NCBI GenBank assembly: GCA_016794305.1
Contig: JAEUKN010000001.1
Coordinates: 116,596-170,466, forward strand
Source: Alphaproteobacteria bacterium
GTDB taxonomy: Bacteria; Pseudomonadota; Alphaproteobacteria; Micavibrionales; Micavibrionaceae
Reading direction: 5' to 3'
Length of the DNA stretch: 53,871 nucleotides
Shown: piece by piece, positions 1 to 12,595 of the stretch
Position numbering within the stretch: position 1 is the stretch's first letter
How the letters are laid out: each line of letters begins with the position of its first letter
Notes under the pieces: generated by a model
The model's input: the letters and a program-made list of their open reading frames with translations, nothing else
Told to the model about the DNA's origin: nothing
Database searches by the model: none
Made by a program: the position numbers and the translations under genes

Positions 1-65
1 GGCTTCAAGCCCATCCTATCGCAATATCCCGCATATTTCCAGCCATAAAAATAGAAGAAATGAGC

Positions 66-3000
66 TCATTCCGTCTTGGGGATGTTAACCAATTTCTCCA
101 CCCCCGGATAATCGGTTTTGCCGGTGCCGAGAACGGGAATGGAGTCGAGCACCACGATTTTAGCCGGCACCGCGAGGGCCGGGATGCCTTTTTCAGTTGC
201 GTATTGGCTCATCGCGTCCCGTGTGGCGGCGGATGCAGTGGTGGCGAGGATGAGTTGCTCACCCTTACGCGCATCCTTCGCCGCAATCACCGCATGTTGG
301 GCTTCGGGCCATAGCGCAGAGGCCATATTTTCCGGCGTGGTGAGGGAAACCATTTCGCCCGCAATTTTCGCAAAACGTTTGGCACGGCCCATGATTTTGA
401 TATAGCCTTCGGAATCCATCGCTACGATATCGCCCGTGTCGTGCCACCCGTCAACCGGCGGCTGTAACACGCCCGGCTTATCATCCTTATAATATCCCAA
501 CATCACATTGGGACCGCGGACCAAAAGCCGCCCGCCCTCTGTAATCCCTTCAACCGGTTCGAGCTTAATTTCAATCCCCGCGAGCGGCCGCCCCACGCTG
601 CCTTCTTTTTGATACATGGGGGAATTGACGGCAATCACCGGCGAAGTTTCCGTCGCGCCATAGCCTTCCAGAATGCGCACGCCGTAACGGTCCATATAGG
701 TTTTGCGCGTGCTTTCCCGCACCTTTTCGGCCCCGGCAAAAATAAAGCGCAGGCCATAGAAATCATAGGGGTTAGCCACGCGCGCATAACCGTTCAAAAA
801 CGTATCCGTACCGAATAAAATTGTTGCGTTTGTGCTGTACACCAATTCCGGAATGATGCGGATATGGAGCGGGTTGGGATAAAGAAAGGTCTTGACGCCT
901 GAGAGCACCGGCAGCAAAGTCCCGCCCGTCAAGCCAAAGGAGTGAAACATCGGCAGGCAGTTAAACACAATATCCTGACGATTATAGGACAGGCGCGCGC
1001 CCACCTGGGCAATATTGCTCAGCAAATTGGCATGCGATAACACCACCCCCTTGGGTGCGCCTTCGGAGCCGGAGGTAAACAGCACCACCGCAGGGTCATA
1101 GGGCGAAACGGATTTTTGCGGCGCGGGTAAAAACGCCCAGAGTTTATGGTGAAATTTTATCTCCCGGGCGATATCTTCGAAATAAATCACCTGACGATTT
1201 TCGCCCAATTTTTCGATCAAACTATCCAACCGCCCCATCGCGATAAATTTGCGCGAGGTCAGGATGGTTTTAATCTCCCCCGTTGTGCAGGCGGATGAGA
1301 GTGCCTGCGCCCCCATGGTGAAATTGAGTAACGCCGGCACGATGCCGCGCGATTGCAGGGCAAAAAATGCCACCAACGCCCCCACGCTGTTGGGCAGCAG
1401 CACCCCGACATTTTCGCCGCGTTTTAAAAAACCTGCGCAATATTTCCCCAAAACCTTGGCCCGTTTGACGAGCGCGTCATAGGTCACGGGCGCCAAGTTT
1501 TGATCCTCGGCAATCCAGTAATCCGGCCCCTGCAGATCGCGGGCCATGATCAGGGAATTCCACAATGTTTCATCAAATCGTGAGGTTGAGAGCATCATAT
1601 TTTCCATGACGTCATAGAGCTGGCGGCTCGCAGCGGCGCGACGGGCGCGGCCCTTTAAATTTTCGTCGATCTTAAACGCCACCGGCTCCAAAATCGTGAT
1701 GCGAATTTTGGGCAGATGTTTGAACGGCATTTTATTTTTCAACCGCGCAAAGCGTGTATATTGCGGCCCGTCAATGCGCACCGGGACAATCATCGCATCG
1801 CCGCGATCGGCGATTAATCCCGGCCCGTCATAAATTTTCATCAATGATCCGGTGGCGGTCAATCTCCCTTCGGGAAAAATGACGATATGGCGGTCTTCTT
1901 CGACTTTGCGGATCAGAGTTTTGATCGAATACGGGTTCATCGGATCAATCGGGAAATTATCCACGAGTTTGAGGAACGGCCGCACCCACCACCATTTGGC
2001 GACCTGCGTATTAATCGCAAACATCGGGCGGTCAGGCAGGAACGCCGCGAGCAACGGGGGGTCCAAAAGTGAGACGTGATTGCCCACAATCACCGCGCGT
2101 TTTCCGGCCTTGTGAATATTCTCCACCCCCACGACTTCGACGCGGTAGAGCAGCTTAAACACGCCCTGTAAAATGGATTTGAGCAAGAAATCAGGCAGCA
2201 ATCGGCAGATATAAATCGCCACCAAAAAATTGGCGAACGCAAAAATCAAAAATAATTGCGGAATGCTGCACCCTTTGGCAATTAAAACCCCGGCAAAAAC
2301 CGCTGAGGCCACCATAAAAAGAGAGTCGGTGATCGAGCTTCCCGCCATGATCTGGGCGCGCGTTTTTTCCTCGGTACGGTCTTGCAAAATCGCGGCCAGC
2401 GGCACGACAAACAAACCGCCCAGCACTGCAATAAAAAACACATCCGCCATAATGCGCCAATGAACTGAGCTCCGCACAAATTCGTCAAAGCTCACCAAGC
2501 CCACAGCCGGCGCGCGATAAGACATGGCGGAATTGTATAGATCGAGGCTGAGCAAACTCAACCCCAGCGCGGCCAGCGGAACAAAGGTCCCGTTCACCGC
2601 CCCGCGCAGAAGACGGTTATTGAGCAATCCGCCAATCCCGATGCCCACCGAAAACAACACGGCAAACAGGGTGAAAACCGTTTCCTCGGCATGGAGGGTG
2701 TTTTTCACAAAATTGGGAAATTGCGACAAAAACAAACTGCCCGTAAAGAAAAACCATGATTTTCCGAGCATAGCCAGCACGACATCGCGCCGCTGTGAAA
2801 ATGCAAACCCCATGACGGTAAAGGTCTCGGCCAGAATATTGCGGTTGATTTTAATCTCCGCCGCCGCCGCATGTCCGGCGGGAATGGCGCGGGCGGCCGC
2901 ATAGCCCGCCAGCGCACACAAAATTAAGGCCGCCCCCATAAACCATTCGCCATGCGTCAACCCCATAATGACCGCGCCCGCAATCGTGCCCAATAAAATC

Positions 3001-3476
3001 GCCAAAAATGTGCCGGTATTGAGCAACGCATTGCCGCCGATGAGCTCCTCCCGCTTCAAATATTCGGGCAAAATCGAATATTTACAGGGCCCAAAAAACG
3101 CCGAATGCGCCCCCAGGGCAAAGAGGTTGACAAAGCTCAAAACCACCGACCCGCTCAGCAAGGCCGCCGCCCCTAAAACCGCAATCCCGACTTCGGCCAG
3201 CTTGATCCATTGGATCACCCTATTTTTGGGATATTTGTCCGCAAGTTGCCCGCCGATGGCCGAGAAAATAAAAAACGGCAGCACAAAAATCCCGGCGGCG
3301 GCCGTGGTGAGCATGGCCTGATGATCCGCACTCATGCCGCTTTGGGTGGCGATATGATATAAAATCATGACAATCAAGGCGTTTTTAAACAAATTATCAT
3401 GAAACGCGCCCAAAAATTGCGTCACGAATAACGGCAAAAATTTGCGCTCACCGAGCAAAAGAAATTGATTAGACAT
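66..3476 (-). CDS. aas: Fused MFS lysophospholipid transporter / 1-acyltransferase / acyl-ACP ligase
   Basis: The 1136-residue product has three domains in a row. Residues 1-430 form a multi-helix MFS permease of the LplT type. Residues about 440-640 are a PlsC-type acyltransferase with the HX4D box at H467-D472 and FPEG at 534-537. Residues about 660-1136 are an AMP-forming acyl ligase with the P-loop TSGSEGAPKG at 801-810, a later YGATETSP block and a C-terminal GTGKTDY with the catalytic lysine. By family knowledge it would import lysophospholipid across the inner membrane, activate a fatty acid and re-acylate the lipid; in E. coli these functions are split between LplT and Aas. The ATG overlaps the 3' end of the upstream lipase gene by 8 bp, so the two are probably co-transcribed and may act together in membrane lipid turnover. 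Domain assignment is firm; the exact substrate is inferred. Confidence 0.9.
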   Translation of the reverse strand: MSNQFLLLGERKFLPLFVTQFLGAFHDNLFKNALIVMILYHIATQSGMSADHQAMLTTAAAGIFVLPFFIFSAIGGQLADKYPKNRVIQWIKLAEVGIAVLGAAALLSGSVVLSFVNLFALGAHSAFFGPCKYSILPEYLKREELIGGNALLNTGTFLAILLGTIAGAVIMGLTHGEWFMGAALILCALAGYAAARAIPAGHAAAAEIKINRNILAETFTVMGFAFSQRRDVVLAMLGKSWFFFTGSLFLSQFPNFVKNTLHAEETVFTLFAVLFSVGIGIGGLLNNRLLRGAVNGTFVPLAALGLSLLSLDLYNSAMSYRAPAVGLVSFDEFVRSSVHWRIMADVFFIAVLGGLFVVPLAAILQDRTEEKTRAQIMAGSSITDSLFMVASAVFAGVLIAKGCSIPQLFLIFAFANFLVAIYICRLLPDFLLKSILQGVFKLLYRVEVVGVENIHKAGKRAVIVGNHVSLLDPPLLAAFLPDRPMFAINTQVAKWWWVRPFLKLVDNFPIDPMNPYSIKTLIRKVEEDRHIVIFPEGRLTATGSLMKIYDGPGLIADRGDAMIVPVRIDGPQYTRFARLKNKMPFKHLPKIRITILEPVAFKIDENLKGRARRAAASRQLYDVMENMMLSTSRFDETLWNSLIMARDLQGPDYWIAEDQNLAPVTYDALVKRAKVLGKYCAGFLKRGENVGVLLPNSVGALVAFFALQSRGIVPALLNFTMGAQALSSACTTGEIKTILTSRKFIAMGRLDSLIEKLGENRQVIYFEDIAREIKFHHKLWAFLPAPQKSVSPYDPAVVLFTSGSEGAPKGVVLSHANLLSNIAQVGARLSYNRQDIVFNCLPMFHSFGLTGGTLLPVLSGVKTFLYPNPLHIRIIPELVYSTNATILFGTDTFLNGYARVANPYDFYGLRFIFAGAEKVRESTRKTYMDRYGVRILEGYGATETSPVIAVNSPMYQKEGSVGRPLAGIEIKLEPVEGITEGGRLLVRGPNVMLGYYKDDKPGVLQPPVDGWHDTGDIVAMDSEGYIKIMGRAKRFAKIAGEMVSLTTPENMASALWPEAQHAVIAAKDARKGEQLILATTASAATRDAMSQYATEKGIPALAVPAKIVVLDSIPVLGTGKTDYPGVEKLVNIPKTE

Positions 3477-4152
3477 GATGGTCGAACACTCCGTTGCGTA
3501 AAAAATAAATCACTTGGCCGGCGACTTTGCGTTGCCACAGCATAAAAGTATGGGTTGATGTCACGATGATGTGATCCTTCATGCCCTCAATTTTGGTGCG
3601 CTCCACGCTCACCTTGCCGTCATGGGCCTCTTTGAACACAAAATGGGCGATGGGGTCATGCCAGCGTCCAACGGGGCCGGCGGCGGCCGCAATGACGCCT
3701 AAATCATAATATATATCCGGGTGTTGCTGCTCTTGAAAATTGGTGGTGAGCTGCGCCCCCGCCGGGCCGAAAAATCGGTGAAACAATCGATAGGGCAAGA
3801 GTAAATCAGCATACTCGCTCCCCCTATTGGGGGTGCCGATCATCACCACCCGCCCCAATTTTTCGCGCGGAATTTGATCTTTGTAATGATGTAAAAATTC
3901 CCGAATCAACAGCCCGCCCATCGAATGGCCGATCAAATGAATATGATCATATTCCGCCCATATCGCAGGGGGCAAATGCTGCTCCACCAACCAATGCGCG
4001 AGGTCCTGCAAAACAAATTTGGTGGATGGATAGCTAATGCTTTTTGTATCATATCCCGCCTGTTTCAACCGCCGTTCCATCATCCAAAATGTCGACCGAT
4101 TGAGCGCAATCCCATGCAGTAAAATGACCAAATCTTTTTTTCGTTCACTCAT
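3469..4152 (-). CDS. Alpha/beta-hydrolase, lipase/PGAP1-like esterase
   Basis: This 227-residue cytoplasmic-looking protein has the alpha/beta-hydrolase layout: an oxyanion HG at residues 13-14, the nucleophile elbow GHSMGG with Ser77, the GTPNRGSEYAD segment at 106-115 that is common in lipases acting on lipids, an acidic residue near D178 in HDGKVSVE and a likely catalytic His201. No signal peptide is visible. It is the first gene of a two-gene unit whose second gene is the fused lysophospholipid transporter-acyltransferase, with which it overlaps. A role in hydrolysing acyl esters of membrane or imported lipids is inferred from this pairing. The family is broad, so substrate is unknown. 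Confidence 0.8.
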   Translation of the reverse strand: MSERKKDLVILLHGIALNRSTFWMMERRLKQAGYDTKSISYPSTKFVLQDLAHWLVEQHLPPAIWAEYDHIHLIGHSMGGLLIREFLHHYKDQIPREKLGRVVMIGTPNRGSEYADLLLPYRLFHRFFGPAGAQLTTNFQEQQHPDIYYDLGVIAAAAGPVGRWHDPIAHFVFKEAHDGKVSVERTKIEGMKDHIIVTSTHTFMLWQRKVAGQVIYFLRNGVFDHHV

Positions 4153-4248
4153 TCATTTCACAATCTTAAAAATTCGGCCGATGATAAAGTTCTCATGTTC
4201 ATACACACTATCATCAATGCTTTGTCCCCAACATTTTATCCCCAACAT

Positions 4249-4310
4249 TTTGTCATCCCCGCGACAAGCCGAAGGCTTGTTTGTACGGCGGGGATCCGGG
4301 GTCTTATGCA
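4249..4310. repeat. BIME-like palindromic repeat of the CCCCGC/GCGGGG type
   Basis: The segment holds CCCCGC at 4257-4262 pairing with GCGGGG at 4288-4293, and inside it a perfect stem ACAAGCC (4264-4270) / GGCTTGT (4274-4280) with a three-base GAA loop, followed by ATCCGGGGTC. Extragenic repeats that read TCATCCCCGC...GCGGGGATCCGGGGTC are common in many proteobacterial genomes. It sits in the divergent gap between the lipase gene and usg. Only this copy was seen in the window. Confidence 0.6.
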
Positions 4311-4427
4311 GTAAAGCTGCATTCATGGCCCTCACTATAAACCCTCAATCTGGCACCCGGTCATTAAAAAATAATTAAACTTTTAACATTATGATGGTTT
4401 TATATAGGCTGAAGGAGGTATGCGACT

Positions 4428-4691
4428 ATGGCTGATTTAACTCTTCAACTCCAAGATTATCGATTAACGACTGCGCATATTCTCTATCACCTTCCCGACC
4501 ATCCTGCACTGCTGCAATCCTATATTTGGCAAGACTATGACATCGCGCCGCAATATCCGCAACTGCTCAAATTCCTCAAATTCTGGAAACGCGAGATTGA
4601 AGGCGGGCTGCATTCGGTCACAGTCGCCAGCTATGAACTCATCACCCCTTCCGACACGCGGTTCTATGACGCCGAAATTACGTTACAGTAA
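4428..4691 (+). CDS. usg: Usg family protein
   Basis: This 87-residue protein matches the small Usg family, first noted upstream of the trpFBA genes of Caulobacter and largely confined to Alphaproteobacteria. The family pattern is visible: an N-terminal QLQDYRLTTAHILYHLPDHP stretch, YIWQDYD in the middle and a C-terminal half rich in aromatic residues. No enzyme motif or membrane segment is seen and no biochemical role is established for the family. A strong Shine-Dalgarno (GAAGGAGG, about 4412-4419) precedes the ATG. Trp genes lie some 5 kb away here rather than adjacent. It is followed by an imperfect CTGTG...CACAG hairpin near 4702-4734 that could end transcription, although no T-run follows. 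Confidence 0.85.
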   Translation: MADLTLQLQDYRLTTAHILYHLPDHPALLQSYIWQDYDIAPQYPQLLKFLKFWKREIEGGLHSVTVASYELITPSDTRFYDAEITLQ

Positions 4692-4743
4692 ATTTTCATT
4701 TACTGTGATGTGAGAGATTCCCTCATATTGCACAGAAATTTTA

Positions 4744-4772
4744 TTGAAATATTATTTTATATGGAATAATAT
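4744..4772 (+). promoter_or_regulatory. Sigma-70 type promoter of the RNHCP leader
   Basis: TTGAAA at 4744-4749 and TAATAT at 4767-4772 are separated by exactly 17 bases, close to the housekeeping consensus. The expected start, about 4778-4780, falls at the beginning of a GGGAC/GTCCC hairpin (4776-4780 with 4790-4794), so the transcript would begin with structure and carry a leader of about 290 nt before the RNHCP start codon. Confidence 0.6.
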
Positions 4773-4775
4773 CGT

Positions 4776-5062
4776 GGGACTTAATGGAGGTCCCAATGAA
4801 AAGAGCATATATGCTCGCCATATAACAGGGGACGACGCCATAATGTCAGTGCGGCAAGATAACACTTACCGGTGGCACGTGCCCAAAGCGCGTGACTTCG
4901 AGCGGGAAACGAAAAGCAAGAATCCCGTAAGCAGGAATCGGAAGTAACTGTGACGGCAAAACAGTGAATTTGTCCCTCTCTTGTCCAAGCCTGAAGCCTT
5001 TCTGTGGGAAGGGAGAGTAAACGGAACCCTGCTCCTTGATTTTCAATCTTGAAAACAAGGAG
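4776..5062 (+). promoter_or_regulatory. Structured leader with Shine-Dalgarno-sequestering hairpin (cobalamin-riboswitch-like)
   Basis: Between the promoter and the RNHCP gene lie about 290 nt with no convincing reading frame but many stems: GGGAC/GTCCC at the 5' end, the palindrome GAGCATATATGCTC, the palindrome GGCACGTGCC, CGGGA/TCCCG and ACTGT/ACAGT. In order one can also read GGGAA, AATCC, AACTGTGACGG, CAGTG, TGTGGGAAGG and a degenerate GAGTAAACGGAACCCTGC (about 5014-5033). That order resembles the conserved blocks of cobalamin riboswitches, including the B12 box, but the match is imperfect. Directly after, CTCCTTG (5032-5038) pairs with CAAGGAG (5056-5062), and TTTTC (5040-5044) with GAAAA (5051-5055). 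The 12-bp stem encloses the whole AAGGAG ribosome site, six bases before the ATG. The sequestering hairpin is seen directly; ligand identity is a guess. Confidence 0.5.
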
Positions 5063-5068
5063 TTTCGT

Positions 5069-9065
<3,997 letters not shown>

Positions 9066-9232
9066 GTTTAAAACCTGAAATTATGGTGAAAATATCAATA
9101 TCACGCAGAAGACTATAACGCAAAAATTAGCCCCACAATTTCCCGAAATCAATTTCAACTATAGGATGAATTTAATACCGAGGCAACGAAAGAGTGTAGC
9201 ATAAATGATTATGCCGTGATATGTGTTAACAG

Positions 9233-9802
9233 ATGATTACTTTGATTGATAATTATGATAGTTTTACCTACAACCTCGTGCAATATTTGGGCAAATTGGG
9301 GCAAATCGCGCATGTGGTGCGCAATGATGAATGCACAGCAGCAGAGATTTTCGCGGCCCGCCCTCAGGCCATTGTGATTTCCCCGGGCCCCAGCGACCCC
9401 GATCATGCAGGGGTATGTTTGGAAGTCATTAAACTCGCCGCGCAATCGAACTTGCCCTTGCTGGGGGTGTGTTTGGGGCATCAGGCGATCGGCCAGGCCT
9501 TTGGCGGGGAGGTGATCCGTGCGCCTATCCCCATGCATGGGAAGATTTCCGCCATTACCCATACCAACACGGGGGTTTTTAAAGATATCCCATCACCTTT
9601 TAATGTGACGCGCTATCATTCGCTCATTGTGGAGCGTGAGAGCTTGCCTGAGAGTCTTGAGGTCACGGCGGAAACGGCGGATGGGTTGATTATGGGGCTC
9701 ACGCATCGCACCCACCCTATCCACGGCGTGCAATTCCACCCCGAAAGCATCGCGACCGAACATGGGTTGGCGTTACTCAAGAATTTTCTGGATATTTGTT
9801 AG
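9233..9802 (+). CDS. trpG: Glutamine amidotransferase of anthranilate / aminodeoxychorismate synthase
   Basis: The 189-residue protein is a class I glutamine amidotransferase: it opens with IDNYDSFTYNLVQYLG, carries the nucleophile Cys80 in GVCLGHQAIGQAFGG and ends with the His-Glu pair of VQFHPESIATEHG. It would supply ammonia from glutamine to a chorismate-binding partner, either TrpE (tryptophan) or PabB (folate); single amphibolic TrpG/PabA proteins are common. The partner subunit is not in the window. It lies 19 bp upstream of trpD, so the two form an operon and a tryptophan role is favoured. Confidence 0.9.
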   Translation: MITLIDNYDSFTYNLVQYLGKLGQIAHVVRNDECTAAEIFAARPQAIVISPGPSDPDHAGVCLEVIKLAAQSNLPLLGVCLGHQAIGQAFGGEVIRAPIPMHGKISAITHTNTGVFKDIPSPFNVTRYHSLIVERESLPESLEVTAETADGLIMGLTHRTHPIHGVQFHPESIATEHGLALLKNFLDIC

Positions 9803-9821
9803 GGTAAAGTTATTACGCACT

Positions 9822-10871
9822 ATGCACTCCTTATCACATCTCCTTGCGCTGCTGAAATCCGGCGAAGATTTTAGCCCTGACCAATTTGAGTCAGGCTTTG
9901 CCGACATATTATCGGGTGCCGCATCCCCCGCGCAAATCGGGGCGTTGCTGATGGGCCTGTCAATGCGCGGGGAAAGCGAGCGTGAGATCACCATCGCCGC
10001 GCGATTGATCGCGGAGTATGCAGCCCCTATTGCGGCTCCGGCGGGAAGCCTTGATTGCTGCGGCACTGGCGGGGATCACGCCGGATCACTGAATATTTCC
10101 ACTGCTGTGGCGTTTGTGGTGGCGGGGTGTGGCGTTCCCGTGGCCAAACATGGCAACCGCGCCGCCAGTTCCAAGAGCGGAGCCGCAGATTTACTCGAAT
10201 ATCTGGGGGTTAACCTCTCGCTCACTCCGGCGCAGTGTGAGGCTGCGCTGCGGGAGGTCGGATTTTGCTTTCTAATGGCCCCCCATCATCATCAAATCCT
10301 GAAACCGCTGGCTAATATTCGCCGGGAACTGGGGTTTCGGACGATTTTTAATCTGCTCGGACCCTTGCTCAACCCTGCGCAGATTGAGTTTCAATTGGTC
10401 GGGGTTTCAGCGCGCGAATTTGTCCTGCCGATGGCGCACAGCCTTAAAAATTTGGGGCGGCGCGCTGCCTGGGTAGTGTATGGGCGAGGTGGGGAGGATG
10501 CGCAAAGTCCGGGATTGGATGAGGTGAGCCTCGCCGGGCCAACCTACGGGGCAAAATTGGAAAACGGCCAAATTACGGACTTTGAGCTGCGGGCGGAGGA
10601 TTTCGCACTCCCCAATTATGAAATCAATGATATTCGCGGGGGTGACGCCGCCTATAATGCCGCAGCCTTTATGGAATTATTGGAGCATCCTGAGACAGCG
10701 CAACCCGCCTATCGTGATTTTGTTCTGGCCAATGCGGCCTGTTGCTTGGTCCTGAGCGGTCACAGCCCCGACCTGAAAACCGCAGTCGCGCAAGCCAGCC
10801 AATCCCTGACCTCCGGCGCAGCCCATAGGATTTTTATACATTATAAAAATTTCACCAACCAAACCCAATAA
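9822..10871 (+). CDS. trpD: Anthranilate phosphoribosyltransferase
   Basis: TrpD joins anthranilate to PRPP in the second dedicated step of tryptophan synthesis. The PRPP-binding region CGTGGDHAGSLNISTA, the following HGNRAASSKSGAADLLEYLG and the FNLLGPLLNP motif identify it. I chose the ATG at 9822 (349 residues, the usual family length), 19 bp after the trpG stop; an upstream in-frame start would run back into trpG. No trpE, trpC, trpF or trpBA follow, so the pathway is split in this genome. Confidence 0.92.
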   Translation: MHSLSHLLALLKSGEDFSPDQFESGFADILSGAASPAQIGALLMGLSMRGESEREITIAARLIAEYAAPIAAPAGSLDCCGTGGDHAGSLNISTAVAFVVAGCGVPVAKHGNRAASSKSGAADLLEYLGVNLSLTPAQCEAALREVGFCFLMAPHHHQILKPLANIRRELGFRTIFNLLGPLLNPAQIEFQLVGVSAREFVLPMAHSLKNLGRRAAWVVYGRGGEDAQSPGLDEVSLAGPTYGAKLENGQITDFELRAEDFALPNYEINDIRGGDAAYNAAAFMELLEHPETAQPAYRDFVLANAACCLVLSGHSPDLKTAVAQASQSLTSGAAHRIFIHYKNFTNQTQ

Positions 10872-10907
10872 CCATAAGATTAAAATGTTCGTTGTTTATA
10901 CCGCAAA

Positions 10908-10923
10908 TGTTTCACATGAAACA
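10908..10923. promoter_or_regulatory. parS-like 16-bp site
   Basis: TGTTTCACATGAAACA differs at one central position from the canonical ParB site TGTTTCACGTGAAACA. It lies in a 136-bp convergent gap between trpD and hemN that is otherwise AT-rich and featureless, where a centromere site would not disturb genes. parS sites usually cluster near the replication origin. A chance near-palindrome cannot be excluded without a whole-genome count. Confidence 0.45.
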
Positions 10924-11007
10924 TTTTGTACTGGGGCCATATTGTTAAATATATATAAATATTAGACAATATATAAATCCTTGTTATTCACGTAAAGAAT
11001 GGCTGGT

Positions 11008-12390
11008 TTACACCGCCATCGAATGTTTGGGTTGTGCGGAGTCGAGCGGGGGGAGATATTGGTCAAAGCTGGAGGCGATCACGCGCACAAGCGGCCGCGC
11101 GCGGGGTGAAATTGTTAGGACGCCGCTCTCTGATAAGTTTGCCAAACCATCCTCAAGATAAGGCGTGAGGAGAGATTTGAGCGCGTTCAAATCTGCTGCC
11201 TCATGGCCGTGGCTTTGCCAAATATGATCCAGATCAGCCGTGAGGTTGCACATCAAATCATCAATAATGGCCTTGCGGGCTTGGTCCTGGCCGTTAAACC
11301 GATATCCCTTGGCAATTGGCGGGTTTGATCGGTTGAGGATATGATCTTGATACTCATGATCGGCGGTGGTGTTTTGTGCATAACCTTGGGGGTATTGCGA
11401 AATCGCGGACAGCCCGAATCCAATCAACGCATCCGGTGCAACATTAGTGTATCCTTGGAAATTTCGCCGCAATGTTCCGCCCTGTTGCGCCGTGAACATG
11501 TCATCCGCTGTTTTGACGAAATGATCAATGCCGACGGGGTGGTAGGAAGCAGACTCCAGCAACTCCGCCGCCGCCACAAATAAATCATATCGTTGCGCGT
11601 TATTGGGCAGGGCATCATCCGGAATAAGGCGCATATTTTTCTTTTTCCACGGCACATGCGCATAGCCGTAGAGCGCGAAACGATTGGGCTTGAGGAGGAG
11701 CGCATAATCCATTGAACGTGTCATGCTGCGCACCGTTTGATAGGGCAGGCCATAGATAAAATCCAGATTAAAATCCGTGATGCCGTGATCGCGTAATTGC
11801 TCAACCGCTTTATACACCACCTCAAACGGTTGGACGCGATTAACGCTTTCCATGACGCGGTCATCAAAATCCTGAACCCCTAGGGAAATGCGGTTAACTC
11901 CGCACGCGGCGTAGCTTTGCGCCAGAACCGGATTCATATGGCGCGGGTCAACTTCGACCGCGATTTCGGCGGCCTCATCAATCGCGAAAGCCTCACGCAG
12001 CGCGGTCATCAGCAATGTAAAATCCTGCGGCGTGAGCATAGTGGGGGAGCCGCCGCCAAAATGAATATGGCGGACAATGTGATTTTTTTCCGGCCGTTTT
12101 TTACCCAGTCGCGCGCCGGTCTGCGCGATCTCACGTTTGAGCAAATGGACATAGTCCTCAACCGGTGCGTAACGCCCTGTAATATGCGTAAAACAGCCGC
12201 AATAATGACAGAGTTTCGGGCAAAACGGGATATGAAGATAGAGCGAGAGATTGGAGCCGGGAGCCAAAGACTCCCCCCACGCCATCACCTCATCGCCTGA
12301 AAATTGAGGTTGAAAAATCGGCGCGGCGGGGTAGCTCGTGTAACGCGGGACGGGCCGATCATAACTCAAAATGGTTGATTTTAAATCCAT
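11008..12390 (-). CDS. hemN: Oxygen-independent coproporphyrinogen III oxidase
   Basis: HemN is a radical-SAM enzyme that converts coproporphyrinogen III to protoporphyrinogen IX without oxygen. The YDRPVPRYTSYP start is typical, HIPFCPKLCHYCGC supplies the CxxxCxxC cluster ligands, and FGGGSPT plus the HemN-type segment GVQDFDDRVMESVNR follow. I chose ATG 12390 (460 residues), which places the motif at the usual distance from the N-terminus; two upstream in-frame ATGs add 15 unconserved residues. Together with ccoS elsewhere in the window it points to life at low oxygen. No FNR-type TTGAT-N4-ATCAA box was seen upstream. Confidence 0.93.
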   Translation of the reverse strand: MDLKSTILSYDRPVPRYTSYPAAPIFQPQFSGDEVMAWGESLAPGSNLSLYLHIPFCPKLCHYCGCFTHITGRYAPVEDYVHLLKREIAQTGARLGKKRPEKNHIVRHIHFGGGSPTMLTPQDFTLLMTALREAFAIDEAAEIAVEVDPRHMNPVLAQSYAACGVNRISLGVQDFDDRVMESVNRVQPFEVVYKAVEQLRDHGITDFNLDFIYGLPYQTVRSMTRSMDYALLLKPNRFALYGYAHVPWKKKNMRLIPDDALPNNAQRYDLFVAAAELLESASYHPVGIDHFVKTADDMFTAQQGGTLRRNFQGYTNVAPDALIGFGLSAISQYPQGYAQNTTADHEYQDHILNRSNPPIAKGYRFNGQDQARKAIIDDLMCNLTADLDHIWQSHGHEAADLNALKSLLTPYLEDGLANLSESGVLTISPRARPLVRVIASSFDQYLPPLDSAQPKHSMAV

Positions 12391-12595
12391 AATCTTCACG
12401 TCCCTATAGTAAGTTTTATATTTATTCATGTGCAATTTGGTGAGTATAATTCAATATGTTGTGGATAGCACGCACCATATTGCCGCATTAATTATTTCTT
12501 CATGGTCGATGTGCTATGCTGCTGAATATTTGCAAGAGTATTGTATTTGCAAGATTATCATGATTATTTGGGTTTCATATTCGGGGACAACATCT

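Noticed and set aside
4364..4378. TTAA-N7-TTAA pattern upstream of usg
   Set aside because: The spacer is all A/T in an AT-rich stretch, so a CtrA site is no more likely than chance here.
4776..5062. 6S RNA, SRP RNA, RNase P RNA or two-piece tmRNA in the usg-RNHCP gap
   Set aside because: No GGUCAGGUCCGGAAGGAAGCA-like SRP core, no RNase P consensus and no alanine-rich tag reading frame were seen; the ribosome-site hairpin argues for a cis-acting leader.
5036..5068. Upstream start for the RNHCP protein adding 11 residues
   Set aside because: It lies within the stem-loop, has no ribosome site, and the added residues are not part of the conserved domain.
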